Positions 29,007-40,930 of a stretch of 64,000 nucleotides of DNA are shown in pieces (positions within the stretch are counted from its first letter, which is position 1; every line of letters begins with the position of its first letter). The stretch is from Capitulum mitella (lineage: Eukaryota; Arthropoda; Thecostraca; Pollicipedomorpha; Pollicipedidae). The stretch spans positions 31,348,901 through 31,412,900 of the forward strand of contig CP099842.1 of assembly GCA_030062745.1 (NCBI GenBank), read 5' to 3'. The notes under the pieces were generated by a model, which saw nothing but the letters and a program-made list of their open reading frames with translations, searched no databases and was not told the DNA's origin. The translations under genes were made by a program, and so were the position numbers.

Positions 29007-29075
29007 GGTCGGGTCGGCGGCGCCGGCGAGACTCTGGTCCGGCGGCAGCGAGAGCGGCGGCGGCAGCGGCACCAA

Positions 29076-31680
29076 CGGGCCGGCCGCCGGGGGACTGGCC
29101 GTCGCGGCTGACGGAGGACCGGCAGGCGAGGCCGCGTCGGCCGGGGCAGAGACGGACGTCTGGACGGCTGTCGGAGCAGCTCCGGATTTGGTCAGGCTCG
29201 GAGTCGGCTGGCGTGCGGCGGCGGGCTTGGCGTCGAGCGCCGGCTGAGCTGCGGCGGCCTGCTGGCTGGCTGCGGGTGGGAGCCGCGGGGCACGGAAGGC
29301 GGTTGTTTTGGACGGGGCGACCTGTTTGCGATGTCGCGGCGGCGAGGGTCGTTGCCGGGTTATGCGCGTGACGGCCGGGAATGTGACGGCCGCGCTGCGA
29401 GCGCCCGTCCTCCGCGACAGCGGCCGCCCGGGCTGATGTTATCCGCCGTCACCGGCACAGCAGCCCTTCCGTGTCCCCGGTATCTGATCTGCGGCCCTCT
29501 CCGTAGCGGTTTCTGTTCCTGCGTAGCCTGGGGTCAGGCTGCCCCACCCCTCAGCACGCCAAAGTCCAGCTTTCTGCGCTTTGGGGACTTCGTGCTCGTT
29601 TGTTGCGCTCGCGGCTCGTGCGGGCGGAGCTTAAAAGATGATGGCATTGTTGGTTTTCCATGGGTGCATGCATCCATGCTGATATGCTTCAATGGACTCA
29701 GAGTTTCGTGCGGCCATAGCGAGTGCTAGGAGGCCGAAATGAGTACAGAAGGCGGCGTATGTTTTCTCAGGCACACTAGCAGACTGAAATGATACTCGGC
29801 TCTACTGACCTTCCCAATTTGCTTATTTCTGAGTCGATTATGCCTCAGGCTGTTCATGACAGATAAACTCCTTGATGTTCTGAAAATACGTTTGATTTTT
29901 CTACCAGGAGGTCATTGAAATCCATTTCAGTTAATAACAGATCCGTGATGTTAACAACCATCGGAGATAACCGGTTGCAGGTATTGACCAGTGTATCTTG
30001 CTGCTAAATATATCTTCTTTTAATAGCCCCGGGTTTACCGGCACTGATCTTACTGATAAAGATATCTTTCCATTAATGATATCCCGCTCCCAGAACCGTC
30101 CACTGTTTACCGACATTAGCGCCCTCTCTTGCCAGCCGTTGTCAGATTTGCATTAGAAAGACCAGCGCAGTTGAAACCATCAGAAGCGGTTAGATAACTT
30201 CCCTTGTTTGGCTGAAACCTAATATGATTATTGAAAGCTGACGCCTGTCATGACCGGTAGCAGTTTTCCGTCCACGGACAGTTCACTCGCTTTGACATCA
30301 TCCTTGGCTCGGGTGCAGCCGCCGTGACCGCGGCTCCCCCGCGCGCGCCGCGTCGTCCGTCGGTTGCTCGCCGGAAGGCGGCGCGCGCCGTAACCGTCGC
30401 ATCCGCCGCCAAAACACGGCCCGACCTCCCGCCCAAGGTCGGCGGGCCTCTGATGGCCGCCGCCTGCCCGTCGGGCGGGCCCGCACGCAGCCACGCCCGC
30501 CGTCACGCGCGCCGCGCCTGTCTGTCACGCGCTCGTCACGATGGGCGGCGCCGGCGGGCCGAGAGGACCTCCAGCCCCGGGCGGCGTCACTGACCGGCCC
30601 TGATCGCCGGCCGTCAGGTCTGCCGGCCGGCGGTCCCGCGGGGCTGATAGGGGGCGGTCCGACCCGGTCGGCGCCGGAGAACGGGGTCTTTGACCTGTCG
30701 CGCTGATGCCTATCGGCCATAGTGGACGCTGGGTCAACACCTTTGGCGTAAACACTGACTTCGTGTCATGGGATTGAGTGCCTGCGTTGGGTTCGCGAAT
30801 TTTTTCGGATCGTTACTTCTTCGTTTCGATGTGTCCTGCCGCATGGACCTGTTCTGCGCGTGCTTAATTAAGGCCGTGAGTGGAGATGCCACCGTTAAAC
30901 CAACAGATACCGGCGACGGAGGATCCATGGGAGGAAACTCTATTTCCGTGGCTTTATGGCTCAGATTAAGGACTCCGTCAGTGATTCGAGCAATTTTGAG
31001 CGACTGGACCGTCTCACGGGGATAAAATCACGCCTTCTCCCGCCACCTCAGTGTGGACGTCATGAGTGTTAAGTTCGTGATGAATTTAGACTTTGCATGA
31101 CAAACTCGATTCCTCACTGCGTCGTAAAATGCTGATTGCGTCGGGTGAAGAGGTGGTTATACAGCTACTGAGCTGTTGGTGGTCCGAGCGAGGTTCAGTG
31201 ATACCGCCCATCAGAAGCGTAGTCAGGGAAAGGTCATGAGAGCGACGGACCCCACCCCTCAGCACCAAGCTGGGCCATTGTTTCCCACTGACTTGGCTCC
31301 GATGGCCACATGCCGTGCCGTTTTTAAGATGCCGCCAGCCTGGTCACGGCGCTGTCGCGGAGCGCAGGGATAGGGTGGCGTCGAGCTGCATTACGGTCCC
31401 CGGATACGGCTGCATTTGTTTGTAATCCCAGGTCACCTGAGGGTCAGATCGGGGGCGCTTTGTGCCCGTTTGGTGCCACCCAGATGGAACAGGTTTGCCG
31501 CAGTCCATGTCTGAACGTGCGATTTCTCTAGTGTCTACTGCGCTTTGTGCTTCGTCCGTCTTATGCGTTAATTTCATTTCCCTACTCTTTTACTATCAAG
31601 TTTTCGTGCTCTTCCATCACAGTGGCCGAAAAGCGTGAAACACGTAGTAATCACCGCACTTTTCGGGTTCTCAGTGATAC
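29076..31680. other. gene-free upstream region with GC-rich block
   Basis: No gene recognised. About 29076-29450 is GC-rich and may be the promoter and 5'UTR of the carrier gene. A second block at about 30300-30720 is dense in CpG and CCG/CGG triplets and looks like an unmethylated CpG island, but no adjacent transcript could be found. Confidence 0.45.
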
Positions 31681-31685
31681 ATTGG

Positions 31686-33157
31686 TCCTATTCCCGGAGG
31701 GTTAGACAGTATGGCCGATTCCCGGCAGGGGGGTGCAAATTCGCCCCCCCCCCCCTGAGATCTCGAGAACTACACATCCGATTTCATCGCAACAAACGGC
31801 AATCGATTTTCCATGACATAAACTACATTTTTATGGAAAGAAGTTTTCAAAATTTTGGAAGGGCTGGAGACGGGGGCAAAAATGTCAAAAAGGGGTGATA
31901 TTTTGGACTTCTTATAACTCTGTTGTTTATTGATCGATTTTTGTGAAAGTGGCATGAATCGAGAGATAATGGATGAGACTTTTACCATTGGTACATATAT
32001 TTGAGATTTGCAGAAAATTCTTGGCGTTCACAGTGTTTCAAAAATAGGAGGAATAGTTTTTCAACGACTGATTGGACAAAAAAGTTGAACGTACTTTTTG
32101 GCGTCTGCTAGTCATGTTATGCTGAAGAAGTACAATCGTATTACAATGTTTGTATAATGTTGGCATAGGCGGTGCCAGGGATACGAAAAAGGGGGAACGG
32201 TCATGGCCACATGTTCTTCAGATCGGCTTATGACCTTTGACCTTAAATAACCTCCAGTGGCCTTGGAGCCACTTGGAATGATCTCGTGTGCATTTAATAT
32301 TAATTAATATTCAGCCACTCTATTTTTTGTGGTCTTTGTTGGTGAGCGGGGCCGCCCTGTCATCGCCACGTGTGCCGACCCTGGATTCAGGCAGAGCCGT
32401 TCCCGCCATCATTTAGTTTTAGTCATCACAGTGTTATTTTAACGTCGGGGCTGAGGAGCCGACCCCGGGCGCAGATCGGGTTTCAGGCCGACATGTGCGG
32501 CGGCGTCGGGGGCAGTCGGAAATAAAGCGTGGAGACGTTGGGACGCGTGTGTGAGCCTGGCGGGTGAAGGGTCGTCGAGACGCAGCCAGACTAGGCGGAT
32601 GCCCAGTCTTACCACATTTTTAAAATTCCGTTTTATGGCTGTCGTGATATCGGGTGCGCGCATTGACATTTTCGGTCATAGCTCCACGACCTGACCGGAT
32701 ATTGAGCTGAAACTTGGTACGCAAATAGAGGACGCCTTTCTACATCATTTGTATTCTGGGTTTTGCACTTGAAAAAATAGCGCCAAAATTATTGCTACAA
32801 AACCAAATTTTGACTTTTGGCCTTCACCTGACCTTGTAAAGTGATCTCAACTGAACAAAATTGTATTCGTGCGTTGCTGAACTATTAACCTATACATCCA
32901 TATGAAGTTTTAAGTTCTACATTAAAACTTTGTTTTTGGCAGTCATTTTCCTTTTACCCTCAACGGGGCCAAAAACGGCCTGAGGTGCCTCCCAAAAACG
33001 TTGCCTGGTTCCGCCCTTCTAGGGAAAGTCACTAAGTTTCGTGAAGCTGCGTCAAGAACCCTGGAACTGGCAATCAAAAAGCCCAATTGGCAATAAAAAA
33101 CAAACAAAAATGGGGCGGACTGGGGGCGCCTAACCATATCCCCTGCCGGGTAATGCG
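31686..33157. mobile_element. TTAA-element family 1, copy A (degenerate, with ~270 bp insertion)
   Basis: This copy is the reverse-orientation relative of the element at 35825-37041: blocks such as ATTATACAAACATTG / CAATGTTTGTATAAT and the CAATCGATTT region occur in reverse complement and in the same order. The left end has CCTATTCCCGGAGGG but no intact TTAA; the right end has a degraded CCCTGCCGGGTAAT. About 270 bp at roughly 32330-32600 has no match in copy B and looks like an insertion or a deletion in B. No transposase frame. Confidence 0.8.
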
Positions 33158-35820
33158 AAGCGTAATTTCTCGGGGTTTTTCGTTTTTGTTTTTCTTACGT
33201 TCGTCTGAGCTTTCCCGAGCGTGGAAACAGCTTGACTTCTCCCTCCCGAATTCAAGTTATTGCACCGATGGCCGTGGTAGTTGTGACCGAAAAGTGATGT
33301 AACTTTTGTTTGAACCGTGTTGGCTGTCGAATGTCTGAATGACCCGTTCATTAGTCACGATCGGGTGTAAACAAATGGAAAAAAGTACGCTCTTATTGCT
33401 TCAGACTGCTTCGCGTCTCTGAAGCCGCACCTATCCCCTACTTCAGCTGCGTGGGCGGCGGATGACGGGCTGTGGCAAGTGACCAGTGAGTATGTCACGG
33501 CATTTCCGACCCCCGCTGCAGGAAGCAGGAAAGAGTTACCCCGTCAACCGTCTTGCTTCTGTTTGGCTGTTTCGATGCGCTGTTTTTGACAGCTGTGGAC
33601 ATTGGCGCAGGAAGAACGTTTGAGTGGTAGCCATGTTGAAACACCCTCGGTGGTTTTGTGTTTCTATTGGGTGTAACTGAATACAGTTGTATGCAATGCC
33701 GAATCTACTGGCAACCACGTCGGGTCAAAAATAAAATAAAATAAACGCCACATATACACCACGGTCGGTTGATTTCGTGTTCGTTCTAATCTTAGCCATC
33801 CTGCTCCGATATTTACAAACATTCTGCAGCTGACGGCCTCCGCTTCTGACAGAGGGGGGGGTCAAATCACGCCGGGGCCCAACATCTAGCTCGCTGTTCA
33901 GCTGGCACCTGGTCGGGGAGGGTTCTCACTAACATCGACACATCCCTGACATCCGTGTCACGGTGTCGGTTCCGGACGAACTTTGAACTTTGGCCATAAA
34001 ATCAGCGGTGAACCTTGAATTGCGCATCGGGTGCGAGGGCGCAGGTCCGCGCAATAAGCTTTGCGTTGCGCAAGTTGGGCCCGGACAGCACTGTGGCAAA
34101 TCATTCTGTTTAGATGCATTTTGGAAATGGGAATAAACATTAAACACCCAGTCGTGCTTACCGCCTTACCATCAAGATGACGACATTGGATGCTACCCGA
34201 TACGAGTGACGAAAGAAGGTCCGTGCCTTTTGCCATTAATTCAGAACAGTAGGTCCCCTGGAACCACACTATTGCATCAAACCCTGTTGAAATATAAACA
34301 GCGACATTTTGTTTCGGCTACGCCCGCCGCGGCTCACGCCAGCTTCTTCCTCCACCCAGGAGGCACTCGGGCTTCGTGGAATGAGAGGGACTTCGTTTTT
34401 GCTAACGAGAGGGCACGCTACTAATGTCCGGATGTGCCCATGAGATTTTCCTGGACATGCATCCTTCAGTTTAGTTTAAAGCAGTTATTTCGTTAGGCTT
34501 TCTTCATTAACACTGGCTTTGCTCCGAACTCTTGGAGATGTCGGAAATAGCATGGTAGCTGATCTATGTCCGTATTAATTTGATTACATTTTTGGCGTTT
34601 TTATTGGGGCTCAGTATTTGTGGGGGAGTGCACTGTTGAATTAATGCCTGGGTCCTTCACATATCGCTATTTTCTTTTTAATCTGGCCCACGAGAATTTG
34701 CCCGAAAAAAAATCGGCCTCGCTTGACTAAAATCCAGCCTCGGTGCCTTCAGAGGTCATCTTAGCTTCCATGAAATCTTCATCCGTGATGACATATTCGT
34801 AATTTAACGTGGTGTTAAGCTCTTTTGTTGGCTCAGATCGGGTTAAATTGCACTTCAGTCAGTGGCACGGCAAGCGCATGCTGAAATGACAAACTACCGG
34901 ACGTAAAACAGCATGTCACTTACCGGGGTCGACGCGGGTTTCAGTAGCCGAGAATGGGTGATTTTTGCTGGCAGCGTTTACCCCGTCCGCTCCGGCAGGA
35001 CGGCAGTACACATGTGCGTGAGGTGCATCTTCTGATGCCAGTTCAAGACGAGTCGCCGTATACAAAGAAAAATGTTTTCTCCTGGTAGCGTCTCAAAAAT
35101 TCTGTTGATAATTAAAAGCAAAAGTCCAAAACCATGAACACTTAAATCCTAAAATTAGTGATCGTCAATTTATGCTTTTCATTGCTGTATATTTTTAAAG
35201 GGTTTTCATTTACTCCTAGCGTGTAAGATATTTCACTTTTTGGAAAGGCAGCGCTGGAAAGTGTTTGAAGGCGTCTGGCAAGAGGGATGCCGCAGGGCTG
35301 GGAAGGGGTGGTAATCCCTGGGCGGTGGACGGGAGGATGATGGTGGGGGCCATGGTGAAAGGGTCGAGCCTCAGGCGATCGGCCTAAACTAGGGGACCGT
35401 TCGAGAACACCGCATTCGTCTACCGGTCCTGATGGCTCCAGAAAAGGCCGGCATGGCGGTGACCACAGCCACAATCTGGTCCAGTCTGTTACTTACAAAC
35501 TTGTTAAGTTTGTGAATAGAATTGTGTATGCGAAGAAAGTATTAATGCCATGCCATTGCAATATCGCGTACTAGCGGTATTTAGGGCAATGCAGTGATGA
35601 TGAAGACGTTTTTAATGTTTTTTTTTTTTTAATCTGGCGCCACACCGTTGGAATCATGCTTAATTTTTCAGAAAGCTGCGTTAATATGTTTCTTCTGGGA
35701 CGTTTTTCTTGACCTATTCACTTCGTATCATATGAAAGTGAGCTCGTGCATCCTCAGTGCACGTCTTTTAGCGTCAGTCCAAAGCATCACAATGGACGCC
35801 ACAGACATATGTCCTGTGCC
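33158..35820. other. unique sequence between transposon copies
   Basis: No gene, RNA or repeat could be recognised. Only short open frames without any familiar motif occur. Confidence 0.5.
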
Positions 35821-35824
35821 TTAA

Positions 35825-37041
35825 CCCTATTCCCGGCAGGGGGGGGGCGGAATCGCCCCCCCCTCGGGTTTTCTGCTTGCCAATTGCAGGCTTTTTAACG
35901 CAGCTTCACGAAACTTGGTGACTTTTCCTAGCTATTCTTTCTACGTGCTGTGACAAAATTTCAAAATTCTATTTTGCTCAGGGGCGGAGCCAGGCAACGT
36001 TTTTGGGAGGCACCTCATGCCATTTTTGGCCATGTTGAGGGTAAAATGAAAATGTCTGCCAAAAACAGAGTTTTAAAGCTAGAACTTAAAACTTTATATG
36101 GATGTATAGCTAAATAGCTGGGCAATGTGCAGATATAATTTTGTTTATCTGAGGTCATTTTACAAGGTCAGGTCAAGGTCAAAAGTCAAAATTTGTTTTT
36201 TTCGCTATAATTTCGGCGCCATTTTTTCAGATACCAAACCCGGAACATATATGACGTAGAAGGTGCTCTCTACTTGTGTACCAAGTTTCAGTTTGATATC
36301 AGGTCGGGTCACGGAGCTATGACCTAAAATGTTCGTGCGCGTACCCTATATTGTAATAGCCATAAAATGAAATTTTTCAAATAGAGTGAATTCAAATGAT
36401 TGAAAGCGTTTACAGATGATATTAAATGCACACGAGATCATTCCAAGTGACCCCAAGGTCACTGGAGGTCATTTAAGGTCAAAGGTCACAAGTTGATCTG
36501 AGAAACGTGTAACCGTGACAGTTCCCCCTTTTTCATGTCCCTGGCACCGCCTATGCTAACATTATACAAACATTGTAATGCGATTTGTACTTCTTTAGTA
36601 TAACATGACTAGCAGAAGCCAAAAAAGGGTGTTTGCCTCTTTTGTTCATTCAGTTGTTAGAAAACTAATCCCCCTATTTTTGAAACCCTGTGAACGCCCA
36701 TGAATTTTCTGAAAATTTCAGATTTGCGGGACCTATGGTAAAAGCCCTATCCATAATCTCTCGATTCATGCCAGTTTCATCGAAATCGGTTCATAAACAA
36801 CGGAGTTATAAGAAGTCCAAAAGTACCCCCCATTTTGACATTTTTGCCCCCCTGTATCCACAAATTTTAAAATTTTGAAAATTTCTTTTTATAAAAATGT
36901 AGTTCACATCACGGCAAATCGATTGCCGTTTGTTGCGATAAAATCGGATAAGTAGTTCTCGAGATCTCAGGGGGGGGCCGAATCCGCCCCCTTCCCCCTT
37001 GCCGGGAATCGACCATACCGTCTAGCCCTCCGGGAATAGGG
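35825..37041. mobile_element. TTAA-flanked non-autonomous element, family 1, copy B
   Basis: The element starts CCCTATTCCCGG and ends with the reverse complement CCGGGAATAGGG, and is flanked on both sides by TTAA (35821-35824 and 37042-37045). A TTAA duplication with CCC...GGG ends is the hallmark of piggyBac-superfamily transposition. At 1,217 bp with no transposase frame it is a MITE-like derivative. Near each end sits a G-run/C-run palindrome (for example GGGGG-CGGAATCG-CCCCC). The internal sequence is AT-rich and contains several AAGGTCA-type repeats. Confidence 0.85.
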
Positions 37042-37045
37042 TTAA

Positions 37046-38255
37046 CCCGCCACCGACTGGGGGTGCAGTTGACCGCCCCCCTGAGGTTTTTCTGGGATTA
37101 CGAGAGAACGAACAAAGACAGAGTCACGAAACTTTGTGTACCTTTTGCTTCATCATTTTTACACCTTGTGTAGAAGGTTTGACCTCAGGTCAGGTCAGGT
37201 GCCTGACCTAGGTCAGGTCAAACGGACCTATGTCCAGAAAAGTTGAGCGCCCTGTAACTTTTTCGGAAAACAATATATCACAATAATACTTCCAGAGATT
37301 AGTGATATTGATAGATTCAATAAATCTGCTATCTCAGATTTTTCGGGGTTTTCCGGTTCTTTGACCTAAGGTCAAACCCATTTTTAAGACATGTGGTCGT
37401 TTTTTTCGGAAATTGACGGAATATTTCATAACACTTTTACTGTGGAGTGAAGCAGACATCTAGTTACCGTCGTTGGACAAAGTATCAATGACTTCCAGCC
37501 ATTGACCTGAGGTCAGGTCACGAATAACTGTTATGAGCCAAAATGTACCACCGTCAAAATCAGCGATGAATTACTCAGAATGGGTAGAAAATGGCAGAAC
37601 TGGTTTGCGCAGACGTAAATAATACCAGGAGCCTCAAAAAGTTGTAAAAAATTGCATGGTTTGGGAATAAACGGGCTGTCGCGAATAAAGCTCCGCCAGT
37701 TGTGTAGATTGGTAACTAATTAATTTTTCCAAAATTTAAGCATGAAAAACTATCACAAGAACCACTAAGATCAATAACGTTTACATGGATAGGCTTTTTT
37801 CGCGAAAATAAAGGAGCGCTAAAATTAGTCTCCGTTAATTTCTTACTGCGTACGGCTGCGGCGCACGCCGACAGCCGGCGCGAAAATTGCCGTGTCTTTA
37901 ACTCAACGTTTCGGCGTATATATTGAACAAGTCCGAGAAGTTAGATGTGTGTCGGCATTTGCGGACCTTTACTTGTGCGCTGGTGCCTTTACCTGTGCGT
38001 TATTAGTTACAGCCCTTGAGATTCAGGCCGTTTCTCGGTCTCATGTAGTCGGCTATGAGAAAACATATATAGGACATAAATTGCTTACATATTATCTAAA
38101 ACTAAAAATGAGATCAGTTTCGAGCTCTACTCGTCACGAGCTTTCCAACAGTGTGCTTATTTTTATCGTGCGACACACCGTTCGTGAGTTAGAGGGGGGG
38201 GCCCAACTGCCCCCCAGTCGAGCTTGATCGTGGCCCACCGACGGTCGTGCGCGGG
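37046..38255. mobile_element. TTAA-flanked non-autonomous element, family 2, copy C
   Basis: This element starts CCCGCCACCGACTGGGGG and ends CGGTCGTGCGCGGG, with TTAA at 37042-37045 and 38256-38259. It shares its left TTAA with the right end of copy B. It is in direct orientation with copy D (38859-40080), clearly similar along its length, 1,210 bp long and without a transposase. The terminal repeats are short and imperfect. Subterminal G-run/CAGTT/C-run hairpins are present at both ends, as in family 1. Confidence 0.85.
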
Positions 38256-38689
38256 TTAATAACGCAAATAGAACCAAGCTAATTAGGCGTCTTGACTTGA
38301 CTCCCGGCTTGGCTTGCTTACCGACTTCCTTACCGGCCGCTTTTGATGTCTTCTTTCTTCAAAACGCTTACCTGCGTGGTCGTTTTTTTTCATACACTCA
38401 CGGAGCGACCCGTCCCAACGTAGTCCGAACTGACGCGACCGGACCGAATCGGTCAAATGCATTTCGGCGGCTTGGATTTCGGCATCCACTGCTCACACAG
38501 CAGTATGCAGTCGACCTGCCCGAAGGAGACATATTCGTAATCATAGCACTGTGAGATCTCACTGTCACTGTCAGACCACACTAACTTGCCGTGCGCCCAG
38601 ATGTGCTGGTGACAGGTACGGATCCGGGAGGAAGGAAGGCGAAAGCTTCACCTCTTTGCATTTTGGCGCCTTCATCCCTGCGATAGAGG

Positions 38690-38858
38690 ACGAGGGCATT
38701 CTTATGTTAAAAGGACGCTGCTGTGACATGGAGAAAGCGGCTGTCTCATGTGCGACCCGTCCAAAAAAACCGCCGTGAAGACAAAGCTGTGTAACACTAA
38801 CAGGACGTAGAGGACACAGAAGCGCCCTTGCGATGGCGTATGGGCGGCATGGCGTTAA
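38690..38858. repeat. left part of a hairpin-rich tandem array
   Basis: Diverged units of roughly 60 bp with the pattern TTAAAAGGACGC..TGTGACATGGAG, related to the array that resumes after copy D at 40081. The array is interrupted exactly at the TTAA target of copy D. Confidence 0.65.
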
Positions 38859-40080
38859 CCCGTCCCCGACTGGGGGGGGCAGTTGACTGCCCCCCCTGAG
38901 GTTTTTCTGGCATTGCGAGAGAACCAACAAACACAGAGCCACAAAACTTTGTATAGCTTTTGCTCCATCAATTTTACGTCTCGTGTCAAAATTTTGATCT
39001 CAGGTCACGTCAGGTGCCTGACCTAGGCCAGGTCAAACGGACCTATGTCAAAAAAAGTTTAGCGCTCTCTAACTTTTTTGCAGAACAAGATATCTCAATA
39101 ATACTTTCAGGGATTAGTGATCCTGATAGATGCAACAAATCTGCTATCTCAGATTTTTCGGATTTTTTCAGGTCATTGACCTAAGGTCAAGCCCATTTTT
39201 AAGACATATCGCCGTTTTTTTCGGAAATTGACGGAATATTCCATAGCATTTTTGATGTGGAGTGAAGCAGACATCTGGTTACCGTCATTGGGCAAAGTAT
39301 CAGTGACTTCCAGCCATTGACCTGAGGTCAGGTCACGAATAACTGTATTGGGCCAAAATGTACCACCGTCAAAATCGACGATAAATTACTCAGAATGGGT
39401 AGAAAATGGCAGAACTAGCTTGCACAGACGTAATTAATACCAGGAACCTCAAAAAGTTTGAAAAAGTAGCATATTTTGCAAATAAAAAGGCTCTCGCGAA
39501 TAAAGCTCCGCCAACTTTGTAGATTGGCAACTTATCAATTTTTCCAAACTTTAAGCATGCGAAACCATCACAAGACCCACAAAGATCAATAAAATTGACA
39601 AAGATCGTCTTTTCTGCGAAAATAAAGGAACGCCAAAATTAGTTCCCGTCAATTTGGTACCGCATACGGCCGCGGCGCACACTGACTGCTGACGGGAGAA
39701 TTACGGTGGCTTTAACTCAACGTTTCGGCGTACATATTGAACAAATCTGAGGAAATTAGACGTGTATCGGCATCCGCGGACATTTACTTGTGCGCTGGTG
39801 CCTTTACCTATGCGTTATTAGTCACAGCCCTTAAGATTCAGGCCATTTCTCGGTGTCATGCAGTCGGCTATGAGAAAACATATATAGTGCGTAAATTGGC
39901 CTAAATATTATCTAAAACTAAAAATGAGACCAGTTTCGAGCTTTACTCGTCACAGGCCTTCCAACGGTATTCTTATTTTTATCGTGCGACCAACCGTTCG
40001 CGAGTTAGAGGGGGGGGCAGTCAACTGCCCCCCCCCCCCCAGTTGCCGATGTTCGGGACGGACCGACGGTCGTGCGCGGG
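38859..40080. mobile_element. TTAA-flanked non-autonomous element, family 2, copy D
   Basis: It starts CCCGTCCCCGACTGGGGG and ends CGGTCGTGCGCGGG, with TTAA at 38855-38858 and 40081-40084; 1,222 bp. It is a close direct-orientation copy of element C. Removing it and one TTAA rejoins the surrounding tandem array in register (CATGGCG-TTAA-AAAGGC versus the array's TTGTCGTTCAAAAGGC), which supports true insertion and the target duplication. Confidence 0.88.
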
Positions 40081-40640
40081 TTAAAAAGGCATCTCTGTGA
40101 CACAAAGGAAGCGTCTCTGTGGTGGGGCATGGTGCCCTCAAAAGGGCACCCAGATGACATGGAGGAGGCGCCCACGTTACAATGCATGGATGGTATTTCC
40201 GTTAGTGTGACGCCCGTATAACACAAAGGCGCTCCTTCGATGTCGTAACATTTAAAAGGCGCCCCTTCGATGACATGGCGTTCAAAGGCGCCCGTGTGAT
40301 TAATCATGGTGCCTTAATGTTTGAAACGTCGCGATGACATTGAAAAGACATCTATGTATGAGTATGTATGTGTACCCCTGTCGTTCAAAAGGCGCTCCTG
40401 TGACACCAAGGAGGCGCCTCTGCGATGGAGTACCGGCATCTTGTCGTTCAAAAGGGGCCACTGTGACAACAAGAGTGGCCCCTTTGATGGAGTATGGACG
40501 TCCCGTTACTTAAAATGCGTTCCTGTGACGCCAGGAAGACACCTATCGAATGGTGTTGGGGTGCCCGTCGTTCAAAACGCACCCCTAAGACACAAAGATG
40601 TCTCGGCGAAGGACCATGACGACTGTTTCTTCGAAATATG
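40081..40640. repeat. hairpin-rich tandem array, right part
   Basis: About nine diverged units of roughly 60 bp. The unit core is CGTTCAAAAGGCGC, then TGTGACAC, then a complementary arm, then GATGGAGTATGG. The flanking arms differ between units but still pair: AAAGGGGCCACT at 40451-40462 is the exact complement of 40474-40485, and AGGCGCTCCT pairs with AGGAGGCGCCT in the previous unit. Traces of the pattern continue toward 40930. Confidence 0.75.
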
Positions 40641-40930
40641 GCCCTGGTAATATCGAAGAGGCATCAACGTTTTATTATTAGGCGCCCTTGGGTTAAAATG
40701 GCTCCCTTGTGACACAGAGGCACAAAAGCACACCGTACGTTCAGACTGGTGCTTGACGCAATTTTTCTCGGACGGATTTTGTTCATTGATACAAACACGC
40801 TCCTTCGTTCGAGAACGCACATATGGCGTCGTGCGCTCTTGTAGCAGAACATGGATGCCTTGCTGTCAAAAAAGGCGCATGTGTAATGTCGAGGGAGCAG
40901 CCAAAATACAGCATATATATACAAGATAAT

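Noticed and set aside
29007-29075. Upstream extension of the carrier frame beginning at a TTG codon
   Set aside because: There is no ATG in the extension; the ATG at 29006 is the first in frame.
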